A DNA stretch of 42,071 bases from contig NZ_MRBY01000038.1 in NCBI RefSeq assembly GCF_001904615.1, positions 1-42,071 on the forward strand, in the 5' to 3' direction. The position numbers and the translations under genes are program-made. Below the pieces are notes generated by a model. That model was not told the origin of the DNA and did not search any database. It worked only from the letters and a program-made list of their open reading frames with translations. Of this stretch, positions 25,801 through 34,534 are shown piece by piece. The DNA comes from [Limnothrix rosea] IAM M-220 (GTDB lineage Bacteria; Cyanobacteriota; Cyanobacteriia; Cyanobacteriales; MRBY01). The stretch's first letter is position 1. Each line of letters opens with the position of its first letter.

Positions 25801-26757
25801 TTTACAGGCATGAGTATCGGCATCGCCCTAGGCAACCAAGACTACAAACAAGCCGGCGAACTCATTCGAGATGCAGATATTGCCATGTATCGAGCCAAAA
25901 GCCAAGCCAACAATTCCTACAAATTTTTCGATACCGAAATGCACGCCCAGGCACTCAGACGCTTAACCATAGAAGCAGATTTGCGCCAAGCCATTAACCA
26001 ACAAGAATTCATGGTTTATTACCAACCGATTATGGATATGTCCCGCAATCAACTTGTCGGATTTGAAGCCCTAGTCCGTTGGCACCATCCCCATCGAGGG
26101 TTAATTTCGCCCCAAGAATTTATCCCGATCGCCGAAGAAATTGGCTTTATTGTCGACCTTGACCGCTGGGTTTTAGAACAAGCATGTCAGCAAATTAAAT
26201 ATTGGCGACAAACCTTTCCTTGTGCCGCCGCCCTCAAAGTCGGTGTCAATTTATCAGCCCAGGATTTACGAACAACAACCTTACTTCAAGATGTAGATAA
26301 TATCTTACAAAAAACAAAACTACCCGGTTGTGCCCTTACGTTAGAAATTACAGAAAGTATGTTGGTGACAGATATTGACCAAACCATTCATTTACTCACT
26401 CAACTGGCCGCAAGGGACATTCAAATTAGCATCGACGACTTTGGCACAGGCTACTCATCTTTAAATTATCTCCATCGTTTCCCGGTAAATAATCTCAAAA
26501 TCGATCAATCTTTTGTGAGTCAAATGCAATCGGAAAATCGGAACTACAGAGTAGTTGAAACAATTATTACTCTTAGTAATCAACTGGGATTAACCACCGT
26601 TGCAGAAGGAATTGAGACAGAAGATCAACTAGCATATTTACAACAATTAGGCTGCCAACTCGGACAAGGTTATCTATTTTCTAGACCTTTACCCGCCAAA
26701 GATATTGAAGCTCTATTTTTTCAGACTAGTACTTTTACCGACTGTCAAGCTTCCTAA
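22890..26757 (+). CDS. GAF/PAS-GGDEF-EAL cyclic-di-GMP protein, frameshifted
   Basis: This is a giant two-domain c-di-GMP protein interrupted by a frameshift. The order is GAF (about 10-170) and PAS (180-300), then a duplicated unit of GAF-like plus PAS (305-570 and 575-835). GGDEF follows, with the GGDEF motif at 931-935, and then EAL with FEALVRWHHP. The first frame runs to 25997 but leaves the GGDEF sense frame at a T6 run (25798-25803). The continuation MSIGIALGNQD is in another frame, up to 26757. Removing one T gives one frame of 1288 residues. GGDEF synthesises and EAL degrades c-di-GMP; both key motifs are present. The shift could be a real mutation, slippage or a sequencing error. 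As written, the protein would lose the last part of GGDEF and all of EAL. Confidence 0.88.
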
Positions 26758-26905
26758 AATCAAACTTTTAAAGCAGCAATGAAAAATGTTTGCGATGAAT
26801 ACTGACTTGCAGCAGTCAAACTGAATCATTCACAGGAAATAGAAAAAGGCGATCGCCCTCCACTGGCTAGTTATAATCAAAGCAACCACAGAGACGATAT
26901 GTTCT

Positions 26906-27454
26906 ATGACTCTGGCAACCTACAAATGGACAATAGCCAACTACCATCAAGCGATTGATGCGGGGTTATTCACAGATGAATCGGTTGAACTGTTACGGGG
27001 AAATTTAGTTGTTATGGCACCGGAGCGAGAACTCCATGCTTATTACACTCGCAGTATTGGCCACTATTTACAAAGTTTGTTGGGCGATCGCGCTTTAGTG
27101 AGTGAAGCTCATCCGGTTACATTGCCGAATAACTCTGAGCCAGAACCAGACATTGCAGTAGTTCAACCTTTAGGACGAGAATATTTAGAGCACCATCCCT
27201 ATCCAGAAAATATTTTTTGGTTAATTGAATGTTCCCAGACAACGCTTACAAAAGACTTAACCGAAAAGAAAGACATCTATGCAGAAGCTGGCATTCAAGA
27301 ATATTGGGTCATTAATTTACAAAATCACCAATTAATTGTTTTCAAAGACTTACAAAATGGCATTTACAAAATAGAAAAATCTTTTGTAGAAGGCACAATT
27401 TCTCCAATTGCTTTTCCTAATATTCAAGTATCAGTACATCAGTTGCTCAATTAG
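26906..27454 (+). CDS. Uma2-family (DUF820) putative endonuclease, copy 3
   Basis: This 182-residue Uma2 protein is of a different subtype from the two paralogues at 8798 and 19422. It has the classic ELLRGNLVVMAPE, the acidic EPEPDIAVVQP, and the strand IFWLIECSQTTLTKDLTEK with E and K of the nuclease-like core. GIQEYWVIN follows. It appears intact. It stands alone between the c-di-GMP gene and a toxin-antitoxin pair. Its role is unknown. Confidence 0.88.
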   Translation: MTLATYKWTIANYHQAIDAGLFTDESVELLRGNLVVMAPERELHAYYTRSIGHYLQSLLGDRALVSEAHPVTLPNNSEPEPDIAVVQPLGREYLEHHPYPENIFWLIECSQTTLTKDLTEKKDIYAEAGIQEYWVINLQNHQLIVFKDLQNGIYKIEKSFVEGTISPIAFPNIQVSVHQLLN

Positions 27455-27544
27455 AGGCGATCGCCCCACTCTTTCCATGAGATTAACGAGCTCTCATAAC
27501 TGATCCAATGAATTACCATGAGTATAGTATTTCCTTGAACTGCA

Positions 27545-27754
27545 ATGACCCTAAAAGAGCGATTAATTCAAGAAATTGAGCAAGCTTCGGAGGAATCTTT
27601 GGAGCAATTTTTTCAATTGTGGCAACAAAACCAAAAAGCTCAAAGTTCGTTATCTACATTCTTCCAAACTTCACCTTTGGCGGTATATTGTGCTGAACAG
27701 GAGCTAGATATTAGTCGGGATAAATCTGGTTACGGCGATCGTTTCGAGCTATGA
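27545..27754 (+). CDS. Putative antitoxin of the VapC pair
   Basis: A 69-residue acidic protein with an N-terminal helix rich in Glu and Leu (LKERLIQEIEQAS) and a C-terminal region, through CAEQELDISRDKSGY, that would contact the toxin. It does not match a DNA-binding fold that I can name. The call rests on position: it overlaps the VapC start by four bases (ATGA), the standard arrangement. Confidence 0.65.
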   Translation: MTLKERLIQEIEQASEESLEQFFQLWQQNQKAQSSLSTFFQTSPLAVYCAEQELDISRDKSGYGDRFEL

Positions 27755-28173
27755 GCTATCTCCTTGATACTTGTATCATTTCTGAACTTATATCCAAACA
27801 GCCGAATCAAGGCGTTGTGACTTGGATTGATACTCAGCTAGAGTCAGAACTGTATTTGAGTGTTATAACCTTTGGTGAAATTACGAAGGGTATCCATAAA
27901 TTACCACCGTCTGCTCGCCGCGATGACCTTACAATCTGGTTAAATTAGTCTTTACCCCAACGTTTTGCCAATAGGATTTTAGAGATTGACCGTTTAACCA
28001 TGTTGTATTGGGGAGAACTCATTGCCAAATTAGAAAAAGAAGGGCGGAGGCTACCTGTGATAGATTCGCTAATTGCAGCGGTTTGTCTTCAACATTCTTT
28101 AACCCTTGTCACCCGTAATGAAAAGGATTTTCTCGGTACTGCTGTCTCGATTTTAAATCCTTGGACATTGTAG
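27751..28173 (+). pseudogene. VapC-type PIN-domain toxin with internal stop codon
   Basis: The reading frame encodes a PIN-domain ribonuclease of about 140 residues. The first part has LLDTCIISE with the first catalytic Asp and FGEITKG with the conserved Glu. An in-frame TAG at 27946-27948 ends it after 65 residues. The same frame then continues for 75 codons with DSLIAA (third acidic residue) and TRNEKDF (fourth), ending with NPWTL at 28173. No frameshift is needed; one nonsense change explains it. The toxin is probably inactive while the antitoxin gene is intact. Confidence 0.88.
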
Positions 28174-28218
28174 ATTTACCAGATCGCCGCCCATTCTCTC
28201 CATGAGATCTACAAGCTC

Positions 28219-28301
28219 CGTAGAATGTGTTAGCGAAGCGTAACGCATTGATAGCCCATAACATAAAAAAGGCGCGTTACATTTCATTAACGCACCCTAC
28301 A
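28219..28301. repeat. Hairpin repeat C, copy 1
   Basis: The two ends are about 31-nt imperfect inverted repeats (GTAGAATGTGTTAGCG at the left; AACGCACCCTACA at the right), so the whole unit can fold into one long hairpin. The copy at 34436 is nearly identical in both arms, while the loop differs. The preceding 30 bases (CTCCATGAGATCTAC) also match the flank of the second copy. Confidence 0.75.
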
Positions 28302-28320
28302 AAATCTCGACTTATAAAGT

Positions 28321-28605
28321 TTAAGTTTTTTCGATCAAATACTGGGCTTTTGCTCGTATCCATGGTTCTGTTTTCTTGCTTTCTATAATTATTTTTAAAG
28401 CATCCATAGCAAAATTCTTGTCAATGATTTGGCGAGCCCTAGAAACTCTAGTTCTTGATCCATTTTCTGTATATCCTTCAATTTTCATCAAGGCTTCTAC
28501 CAAATCTTGGTTACTTTTTGAAAGATCACTGAATGCTTCAAAATATTTGACAAAGCATCCCATCCCCATTGACTGAATGCTTTTAGTTAGTTGGTCATCA
28601 TTCAT
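28321..28605 (-). CDS. Small helical protein, unknown function
   Basis: This 94-residue protein is soluble and alpha-helical with no membrane segment. The text DLSKSNQDLVEALMKIEGYTENG followed by SRTRVSRARQIID hints at a regulatory or immunity-like small protein, but I recognise no family. It lies between hairpin repeat C and the family B element, in the accessory block that also holds the SNF2-type helicase and MntA/HepT. Confidence 0.5.
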   Translation of the reverse strand: MNDDQLTKSIQSMGMGCFVKYFEAFSDLSKSNQDLVEALMKIEGYTENGSRTRVSRARQIIDKNFAMDALKIIIESKKTEPWIRAKAQYLIEKT

Positions 28606-28685
28606 CAGATTAGTCTCATTTATTTGTCAACATCAATGGCGATTATCGCAGAAGAAATCTGTGTGAAATTCTTTATGTACTCTTA

Positions 28686-28877
28686 ACGTGAGTTTTGCTT
28701 AAGCATGCTCGGAAGTACGACGCGGTGAATGGGAGAGCGAGAGATCGGGAGATGTTTCTATGCAAACAATCCTCGCTTTCAAAAAATGCAAATTTTCGTT
28801 GCTTCCCCGTGTCTCTCCCTCTCCATGTCTCCTTTTCTGTAAAGAATTTTGGCTACATTCTTATCCATAACTGACGT
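28686..28877. mobile_element. Family B MITE, copy B1 (192 bp)
   Basis: The ends ACGTGAGTTTTG and CATAACTGACGT are imperfect inverted repeats. Perfect 8-bp direct repeats TACTCTTA flank it at 28678-28685 and 28878-28885. There is no coding capacity. It is in inverted orientation to copy B2 at 33520 and lies just beyond the 3' end of the SNF2 gene. Confidence 0.85.
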
Positions 28878-28911
28878 TACTCTTATTGACGATCGCCGTC
28901 CTATTTTCCTT

Positions 28912-31900
28912 TTAGACATCACGTAATAAACCAATTAATTCATCGGTGGACATCTTGCCGCCAGCATCGGTTCCTTCAAGGAGACTATCGGCTAAATCTC
29001 GCTTGTATTTATGTAGTGCCACAATTTTTTCTTCGATGGTATTTTTTGCAACGAGTCGATAAATGGTGACGGGACGTTGTTGTCCCATGCGGTGGGCGCG
29101 ATCGCTGGCCTGATCTTCCACGGCCGGATTCCACCACGGATCCATATGAATCACATAATCTGCGGCAGTTAAATTTAAGCCTGTTCCGCCTGCTTTGAGG
29201 CTAATAAGAAACACATCCCCTTCTCCTGCTTGGAAGGCATCTACCGCCTGTTTACGTTTTTTCTGGGGAGTACTGCCATCGAGATATTGGTAATGAATCT
29301 TTTTCTCGTCGAGGTATTCCCGCAGGATCGTCAGATGATCCACAAATTGACTAAAGACTAATGCCTTATGGTTATTGCTGAGGAGTTCCTCTAGGGTTTC
29401 GCCAAATAACGTCAGTTTGGAACCCGTCAAATTAGTATCTGGCATTACGAGACGGGGACTACAACACATCCGCCGCAATCGCATAATTTCCGCCAATACC
29501 TGCAAATGTTTTGCTCCTGCTTGGGCATCACTGTCTGTTAATTTATTCACCGCTTCCCGCCGGAGGGCTTCATACATCGCCATTTCGTCTTGGTTGAGAT
29601 CCACGGACAAAGTGATTTCAGTGCGGGAGGGCAGCTCTGTTAAAACTTGGGTTTTGGTGCGCCGCAAAATAAAGGGTCTAAGTAATCGTTGCAACCGTTG
29701 TTTGGTGGCTTTGTCATGGTTCGCTTCGATGGCATTGGCAAAGCGTTCGTTAAAACTTTGTTGGGAACCGAGTAAACCGGGATTGATAAATCGGAATAGA
29801 TTCCATAATTCGCCCAGATGGTTTTCGATGGGTGTGCCAGTGGTAATAATTTTAAAATCGCCTTGCAGTTTCATCGCTGCTTTAGAGCGTTTTGTTGCGC
29901 CATTTTTTATCGCTTGGGCTTCGTCGAAGATAATGGTTTGCCACTTCACTTCCGCCAACATTTTCGCCACATCGTCCTGTTGCAACAAGCCATAGCTACA
30001 AACCACCAAATCAAAGGGCTGCACATTGTCTAACACTGCTTGGCGATCGCCGCCCCCGAAGGCAATAGGTTTTAGGGTGGGGGCAAAGGTTTCCGCTTCC
30101 GAGAGCCAATTCATACAAACGGAAGTGGGGGCAATGACCAAACTCGCTCCCTTGGGGGCACGGGCAAGGATGGCAGTTAAGCCTTGGAGGGTTTTACCGA
30201 GACCCATATCATCGGCGAGACAGGCTCCCATACCCCAGTGGGCCAGACGCATTAACCATTGAAAACCTTCCACTTGGTAATCCCGCAATTCCGCTTGGAG
30301 GGTAGAGGGCACTTCTGCTTTCGCGTCACCGAGGGAACGGATTTTTTTGATGTGCTTTTGCCAGTGGCGATCGCCGTCCAGTTGGATTTCATCGGTAAAG
30401 TCCTCAAGGGCAAAGGCGGCAAGGGGATGGATGCGCGTGGTTTTCCCTTGGCTGTCTGAGAAAGCCCGTAGATCATCGAGGCGACGGCGAAATTCTTCCG
30501 TAAGAGCCAGAAATTTTCCTTCATCTAGTTGAATAAAGCGCCCCGGTGTTTTTTCCAGTAATTGCAACAGATGCTGCATATCGATTATCTGATTTTCCCC
30601 TAGTTTTAGTTCTCCTTCCATGGCGAACCAGTCTTTTTGCTGACTGATGCGCGCCTGAAAATTTCCCGCACTAGCGTAATGGGTAATGCGGAATTTTTCT
30701 CCCTGTGGCCACTGCACAATGAGGCGATCGCCCATTTGATGGAGTTGTGCTAAAAGCTCTAAACAAGTTTCCGGATCTTCGATAAGAAATTCTCCTGCCT
30801 CCCGTGTCGCATCGAGCAAAATTGGACATTCCTGCAAAATATCAAACGCCAAGCCAGCCTCTTCCTCAAAATCCCGCCGCGTTTGTAATCGCTCCCCCGC
30901 AACCTCCGCCACGACTAACTCGCCACCTTTTCCCGGATGATAGTAGGGGCCTTCCTCCCCAAAGGGACACACCAAAATCGCAGCTTTTAAACCCTCATTG
31001 AGGGGCAACAAATGCACATGGGGCGTGCTCTGGGCTTCCACTTCTCGCGCATCGATATTGCCGCCACCGATATCCGACTGGATGGTCAATAAATTTGCGA
31101 TCCCATTAATTGCTTCGAGTACTTGCTCCTTGGCGCTGACGGGCACAGTAAGTTGATTTTTAGTCCCTAAAATTGACGCAATTTTTTGATGTTCCGGCGT
31201 AATTTCATAGGCCCGCAGTCGCGTCGGTGTTTCTCGGTAGACCAAAATTTCACTATCTTCGAGATCTAGGTCAAGGGCAGGATCGAGGGAGAGAGCTAGT
31301 TGCTGCTCAGAAATTTCGGCAATACGCAGTTGCACTTCCCCTTTTTTGATTTCCACCCGCACCTTGGGATTATCTAGGAGGTAAACATGGGGATGTTCTA
31401 CCAAATCTAAGATGGCGCTGCGATTCCATTTGTAGCGAATATCGGAACCATAACCGTTGTACATCCGATAGCTATGGAGGTGGCGACAAATGCGGCGATC
31501 CTGTTCGGTAAAGTAATCAAAACTCTCTAATTCCTCATCTAAACGGCGGGTGGCGATCGCCCGTCCTTTACTCCATTGACCATTGGCTTTGCGTTTCTGT
31601 TCACGCACTTCAAGATCAAACCAACGCGGAGAAACTTCCAGTAGCCAAATCAATCGCTTATCTGCCGTTTGCTGATGACCCGCTCCTTTACCTCCTAAAT
31701 TTGCCAGCGCCGTTAAACTCAGTTCCCAAGTTTCTTTCGTTTCTAAAAAATTTTGCCAGCTTTGCCATTTATCTCCTCGTAGTTTTTCCGCTTGCTTACG
31801 GTAGATAGCAGCAATATCTGGGACGAACTCTTTATTGAGCTCCACAAGGAGATCCATCGCAACGGATGCAACCCAGTTATAGCCGTTTCTACTCGCCCGT

Positions 31901-33150
31901 TTTTCAATGTCTTTGAGAACAGTAGTGAGTTGATTTTTCTTTTGTTTTAATCCTTGGCGATCGCCGTGAATGAGACAAAAAGCCAGTAGCAAATTTTGGA
32001 GAGGATAATCACCGATGTCTACTTCAATAGTGGCGATCGCCTGTCGAGAAGCAAGATCAGCCTGTTGTAACCGCGTTAGATGAAACAATCCCCAGTAAGC
32101 CAACTGCAACCAATGAAATCGCCCCTGCATTAATTCACTAATTTGAGCCGCTTGCTTTAACGATTTCGCCGAACCCTGTTGCAATAGCGCCAACACAAAA
32201 AATACGCCCGGCGCACCCACAAAAAAGACATCCTTACGCCGCCCTAGTCGCTTTTTGAGCAATTTTAGAGACTCATTGTAATAATCAACGCTTTCATCTA
32301 TTTTTCCAGTAATAAAACAAAGCCAACCCTGCAACATCACCTGCATATCAAAAGGATTGAGGGTTTGGGTCAAGAGAACTTTCGCGTCATCCAAACGTCC
32401 CCGCAGCAGATATTGCTCGATCAGGACAAGCTTTGAAAAATCAAGGGCATCATCATCCAGCCGCACTAATCTTTCTAACTCTTCTAGCTCTTGAGAACAA
32501 TCCTCTAAATTTGCCACCGACCAACTCACTACCTCGATCAGAAACAGCTCAGAAACACTCGGTGCGATCTCTTTTAATAAATCCGGCGTTTCCCAATGTC
32601 GCTCAATTACTCCAATTACCTCACGTAAACTGCTTGGTTCAAGCTTATTAAAGCTGAATTGTTTAGGATTGTTGTATTCGGTAATGTAGCGATTCAACAG
32701 CTCCCCATCATTTTGATACAACGCAATCCGGACAGCCCGCAGTAAGTCATCAAAATCCCGAAAAAAGACTTTTTGATTTTTCTCGTCTGATTTGAGATTA
32801 AAGACTTTAGTAATTGCTTCGGCGATCGCCCCAAACTCCCCTTTTTCCCATAACCTCACCGCGATATCTTCTGCAATCAGCGGATTACACCGAGAGCCTT
32901 TGCCGCGCTCTCCCACCATTAACTGCTTTGCTTGGAGCCTCTTCACATAGGGAGCTAGATTACTCTCACTAAAAGTCACCCCAGCCTCTGTCTTGATCCC
33001 TAGCTTTTTTAGACAGTTCACAATATTAGTGCGGTTGGTGAGACTGTAGATTACTGCCATCACATTGGTGATCTGTTGCTCTAGCTGTGAACATTGCCCA
33101 TAGCGCGACAGAAGGACTTCTTTGTTAGCAGATTTTGAAGAGGATGACAT
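28912..33150 (-). CDS. SNF2/DEAD-type helicase, 1412 residues
   Basis: This is a very large SNF2-family ATPase. The helicase core occupies the last 450 residues: motif I DDMGLGKTLQ near residue 980-990, motif II DEAQ near 1074, motif VI QASDRAHRMGQQRPV near 1350. The middle region (about 550-900) resembles the SNF2-associated domain of bacterial members. The first 500 residues are helical, possibly repeat-like (YNESLKLLKKRLGR), and start with a winged-helix-like segment (CSQLEQQITNVMAVIYSLTN). Bacterial SNF2 proteins of this class occur both as housekeeping RapA/HepA-like factors and in defence islands. The accessory surroundings favour the second, but this is inference. Confidence 0.9.
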   Translation of the reverse strand: MSSSSKSANKEVLLSRYGQCSQLEQQITNVMAVIYSLTNRTNIVNCLKKLGIKTEAGVTFSESNLAPYVKRLQAKQLMVGERGKGSRCNPLIAEDIAVRLWEKGEFGAIAEAITKVFNLKSDEKNQKVFFRDFDDLLRAVRIALYQNDGELLNRYITEYNNPKQFSFNKLEPSSLREVIGVIERHWETPDLLKEIAPSVSELFLIEVVSWSVANLEDCSQELEELERLVRLDDDALDFSKLVLIEQYLLRGRLDDAKVLLTQTLNPFDMQVMLQGWLCFITGKIDESVDYYNESLKLLKKRLGRRKDVFFVGAPGVFFVLALLQQGSAKSLKQAAQISELMQGRFHWLQLAYWGLFHLTRLQQADLASRQAIATIEVDIGDYPLQNLLLAFCLIHGDRQGLKQKKNQLTTVLKDIEKRASRNGYNWVASVAMDLLVELNKEFVPDIAAIYRKQAEKLRGDKWQSWQNFLETKETWELSLTALANLGGKGAGHQQTADKRLIWLLEVSPRWFDLEVREQKRKANGQWSKGRAIATRRLDEELESFDYFTEQDRRICRHLHSYRMYNGYGSDIRYKWNRSAILDLVEHPHVYLLDNPKVRVEIKKGEVQLRIAEISEQQLALSLDPALDLDLEDSEILVYRETPTRLRAYEITPEHQKIASILGTKNQLTVPVSAKEQVLEAINGIANLLTIQSDIGGGNIDAREVEAQSTPHVHLLPLNEGLKAAILVCPFGEEGPYYHPGKGGELVVAEVAGERLQTRRDFEEEAGLAFDILQECPILLDATREAGEFLIEDPETCLELLAQLHQMGDRLIVQWPQGEKFRITHYASAGNFQARISQQKDWFAMEGELKLGENQIIDMQHLLQLLEKTPGRFIQLDEGKFLALTEEFRRRLDDLRAFSDSQGKTTRIHPLAAFALEDFTDEIQLDGDRHWQKHIKKIRSLGDAKAEVPSTLQAELRDYQVEGFQWLMRLAHWGMGACLADDMGLGKTLQGLTAILARAPKGASLVIAPTSVCMNWLSEAETFAPTLKPIAFGGGDRQAVLDNVQPFDLVVCSYGLLQQDDVAKMLAEVKWQTIIFDEAQAIKNGATKRSKAAMKLQGDFKIITTGTPIENHLGELWNLFRFINPGLLGSQQSFNERFANAIEANHDKATKQRLQRLLRPFILRRTKTQVLTELPSRTEITLSVDLNQDEMAMYEALRREAVNKLTDSDAQAGAKHLQVLAEIMRLRRMCCSPRLVMPDTNLTGSKLTLFGETLEELLSNNHKALVFSQFVDHLTILREYLDEKKIHYQYLDGSTPQKKRKQAVDAFQAGEGDVFLISLKAGGTGLNLTAADYVIHMDPWWNPAVEDQASDRAHRMGQQRPVTIYRLVAKNTIEEKIVALHKYKRDLADSLLEGTDAGGKMSTDELIGLLRDV

Positions 33151-33362
33151 AAAGCAATCAATGGATGGTAGATGATTTCCACAGCGATGCTCTAATTATG
33201 ACAACGGAAGTAAGAAGCTCAGAAATAATTATTTATTTTTTAAACACCAGAGAGTTCGTCCACGGGAATTTAGTCTAAGGGGCGATCGCCCCTGTCTTTC
33301 TCCATCAAGTTCACTGGATGCCAAAATAGAAGCACAACGATATTCCGTCGCAAAATCTAATC

Positions 33363-33449
33363 ATGCAATCATCCCTACTGTACGAACAAGATATTTTGCT
33401 TTGGGTTGAAGATACTGTCTCAAAATTAAAAGCAAAAGATTTTGGCTAA
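33363..33449 (+). pseudogene. DUF29-family N-terminal remnant
   Basis: A 28-residue frame begins MQSSLLYEQDILLWVED and stops after KAKDFG. This is the characteristic N-terminus of DUF29 proteins, which are normally about 140-150 residues long. Nothing of the remaining domain follows; instead a HIP1-containing spacer and the family B element come next. It is a truncated relic. Confidence 0.72.
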
Positions 33450-33519
33450 ATTCTGAAGAGTAAAAGAAGGGGCGATCGCCTCTCATAATCTCCCTAAATA
33501 CGCCAGTGAATTTAATCAA

Positions 33520-33714
33520 ACGTCAGTTATGGATAAGCATGTAGCCAAAATTCTCTAGAGAAAAAGAGACACGCAGAGGGAAAGACACGGGGAAGGAACA
33601 AAAATTTGCATTTTTTGAAAGCTAGTAGGATTGGTTACATAGCAACATCTCCCTATCCCTCGCTCTCCCATGCACCGCGTCCTATTTCCGAGCATGCTTA
33701 AGCAAAACTCACAT
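33520..33714. mobile_element. Family B MITE, copy B2 (195 bp)
   Basis: The element runs from ACGTCAGTTATGG to AAAACTCACAT. It is flanked by 7-bp direct repeats TAATCAA at 33513-33519 and 33715-33721. It is inverted relative to B1. The interior ends of B3 match it closely, which shows where A3 inserted. Confidence 0.85.
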
Positions 33715-33745
33715 TAATCAAGGCTAAAATGTCTTAGCTCTCACA

Positions 33746-34066
33746 GTGAATGACACAATGACAGAAGCGAATGTATTGAAACGAGATTTTGTGTTGAATA
33801 CCTTGGTGCAGCGTTTAGATAGTATTCAGCAAATGGGAGTTAAACATTTAGCTTTGTTTGGTTCTGTTGCGCGTGATGAAGCAGATACGGAAAGTGATTT
33901 AGATTTTTTGGTGGAGTTTGAAGCAGAGTTGACCTTCGACCTCTATATGGATTTAAAGTTTTTTCTAGAGAATCTATTTCAACGAAAGGTTGATTTAGTT
34001 ATTAAAGAAGACCTGAAACCTCAACTTAAAGACTCTATTCTTCAGCAGGCTATTTATGTCGCGTAG
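33746..34066 (+). CDS. mntA: MntA-type nucleotidyltransferase antitoxin
   Basis: This 106-residue protein is a minimal nucleotidyltransferase. The active-site signature GS-x10-D-x-D is complete (LFGSVARDE ... SDLDFLVEF), and a third Asp lies in RKVDLVI. MntA-type antitoxins neutralise the neighbouring HepT by adding AMP groups to a Tyr near its active site. It overlaps the hepT start by 11 bases. The family B element ends 31 bases before it, so its promoter region has been altered or supplied by the insertion. Confidence 0.9.
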   Translation: MNDTMTEANVLKRDFVLNTLVQRLDSIQQMGVKHLALFGSVARDEADTESDLDFLVEFEAELTFDLYMDLKFFLENLFQRKVDLVIKEDLKPQLKDSILQQAIYVA

Positions 34067-34400
34067 TCTTTCGCTTTATCTCACGGATATTCTGACCAGC
34101 ATCGCAAAAATTCAAAGTTATGCTGAGGGATTGAGCTATGAAGAGTTATGTGATGATGAACGCACTCTAGATGCAATTGCCCACAATTTACAGATTATTG
34201 GTGAAGCCACAAAACAAATACCTGACTCAATCCGTACAAAATATCCAGAAATTGAATGGCAGAAGATTGCGGGGTTGAGGGACATCATTGCTCACACTTA
34301 TTTCAAAGTGAATCCTAAAATTATCTGGAGTATTATCCAAACTAAATTAGCGCCCCTCCAAAACTGTGTTCTGAGAATAAGTGAGCAAGAAATATTTTAA
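34056..34400 (+). CDS. hepT: HepT-type ribonuclease toxin
   Basis: This 114-residue all-helical protein carries the HEPN motif R-x4-H with the modified Tyr: RDIIAHTYF. That is the RNase active site and the MntA AMPylation target together. The upstream helix IGEATKQIPDSI is also a family hallmark. It appears intact, with its antitoxin directly upstream. Hairpin repeat C follows 35 bases after its stop. Confidence 0.92.
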   Translation: MSRSLSLYLTDILTSIAKIQSYAEGLSYEELCDDERTLDAIAHNLQIIGEATKQIPDSIRTKYPEIEWQKIAGLRDIIAHTYFKVNPKIIWSIIQTKLAPLQNCVLRISEQEIF

Positions 34401-34435
34401 AATCGCCCCATCTTTCCCTACGAAATCTACAGCTC

Positions 34436-34515
34436 TGTAGAATGTGTTAGCGAAGCGTAACGCATCAACATCCAACAGACAAAAGGTGCGTTACATTTCA
34501 TTAACGCACCCTACA
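34436..34515. repeat. Hairpin repeat C, copy 2
   Basis: This 80-bp unit matches the copy at 28219 in both arms and in the 25-30 bases before the left arm. It begins TGTAGAATGTGTTAG and ends ACGCACCCTACA. It is in the same orientation as copy 1, so the pair brackets the 6-kb accessory block. Confidence 0.75.
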
Positions 34516-34534
34516 AAAACTAACTTACTAATCA

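Noticed and set aside
29375-29995. 206-residue plus-strand frame inside the SNF2 gene
   Set aside because: It is antisense to the conserved helicase motifs, Ser/Arg-rich, and a typical shadow frame.
28686-33714. Composite transposon formed by inverted MITEs around the SNF2-type helicase
   Set aside because: Each MITE has its own complete target duplication (TACTCTTA and TAATCAA), so they inserted independently.
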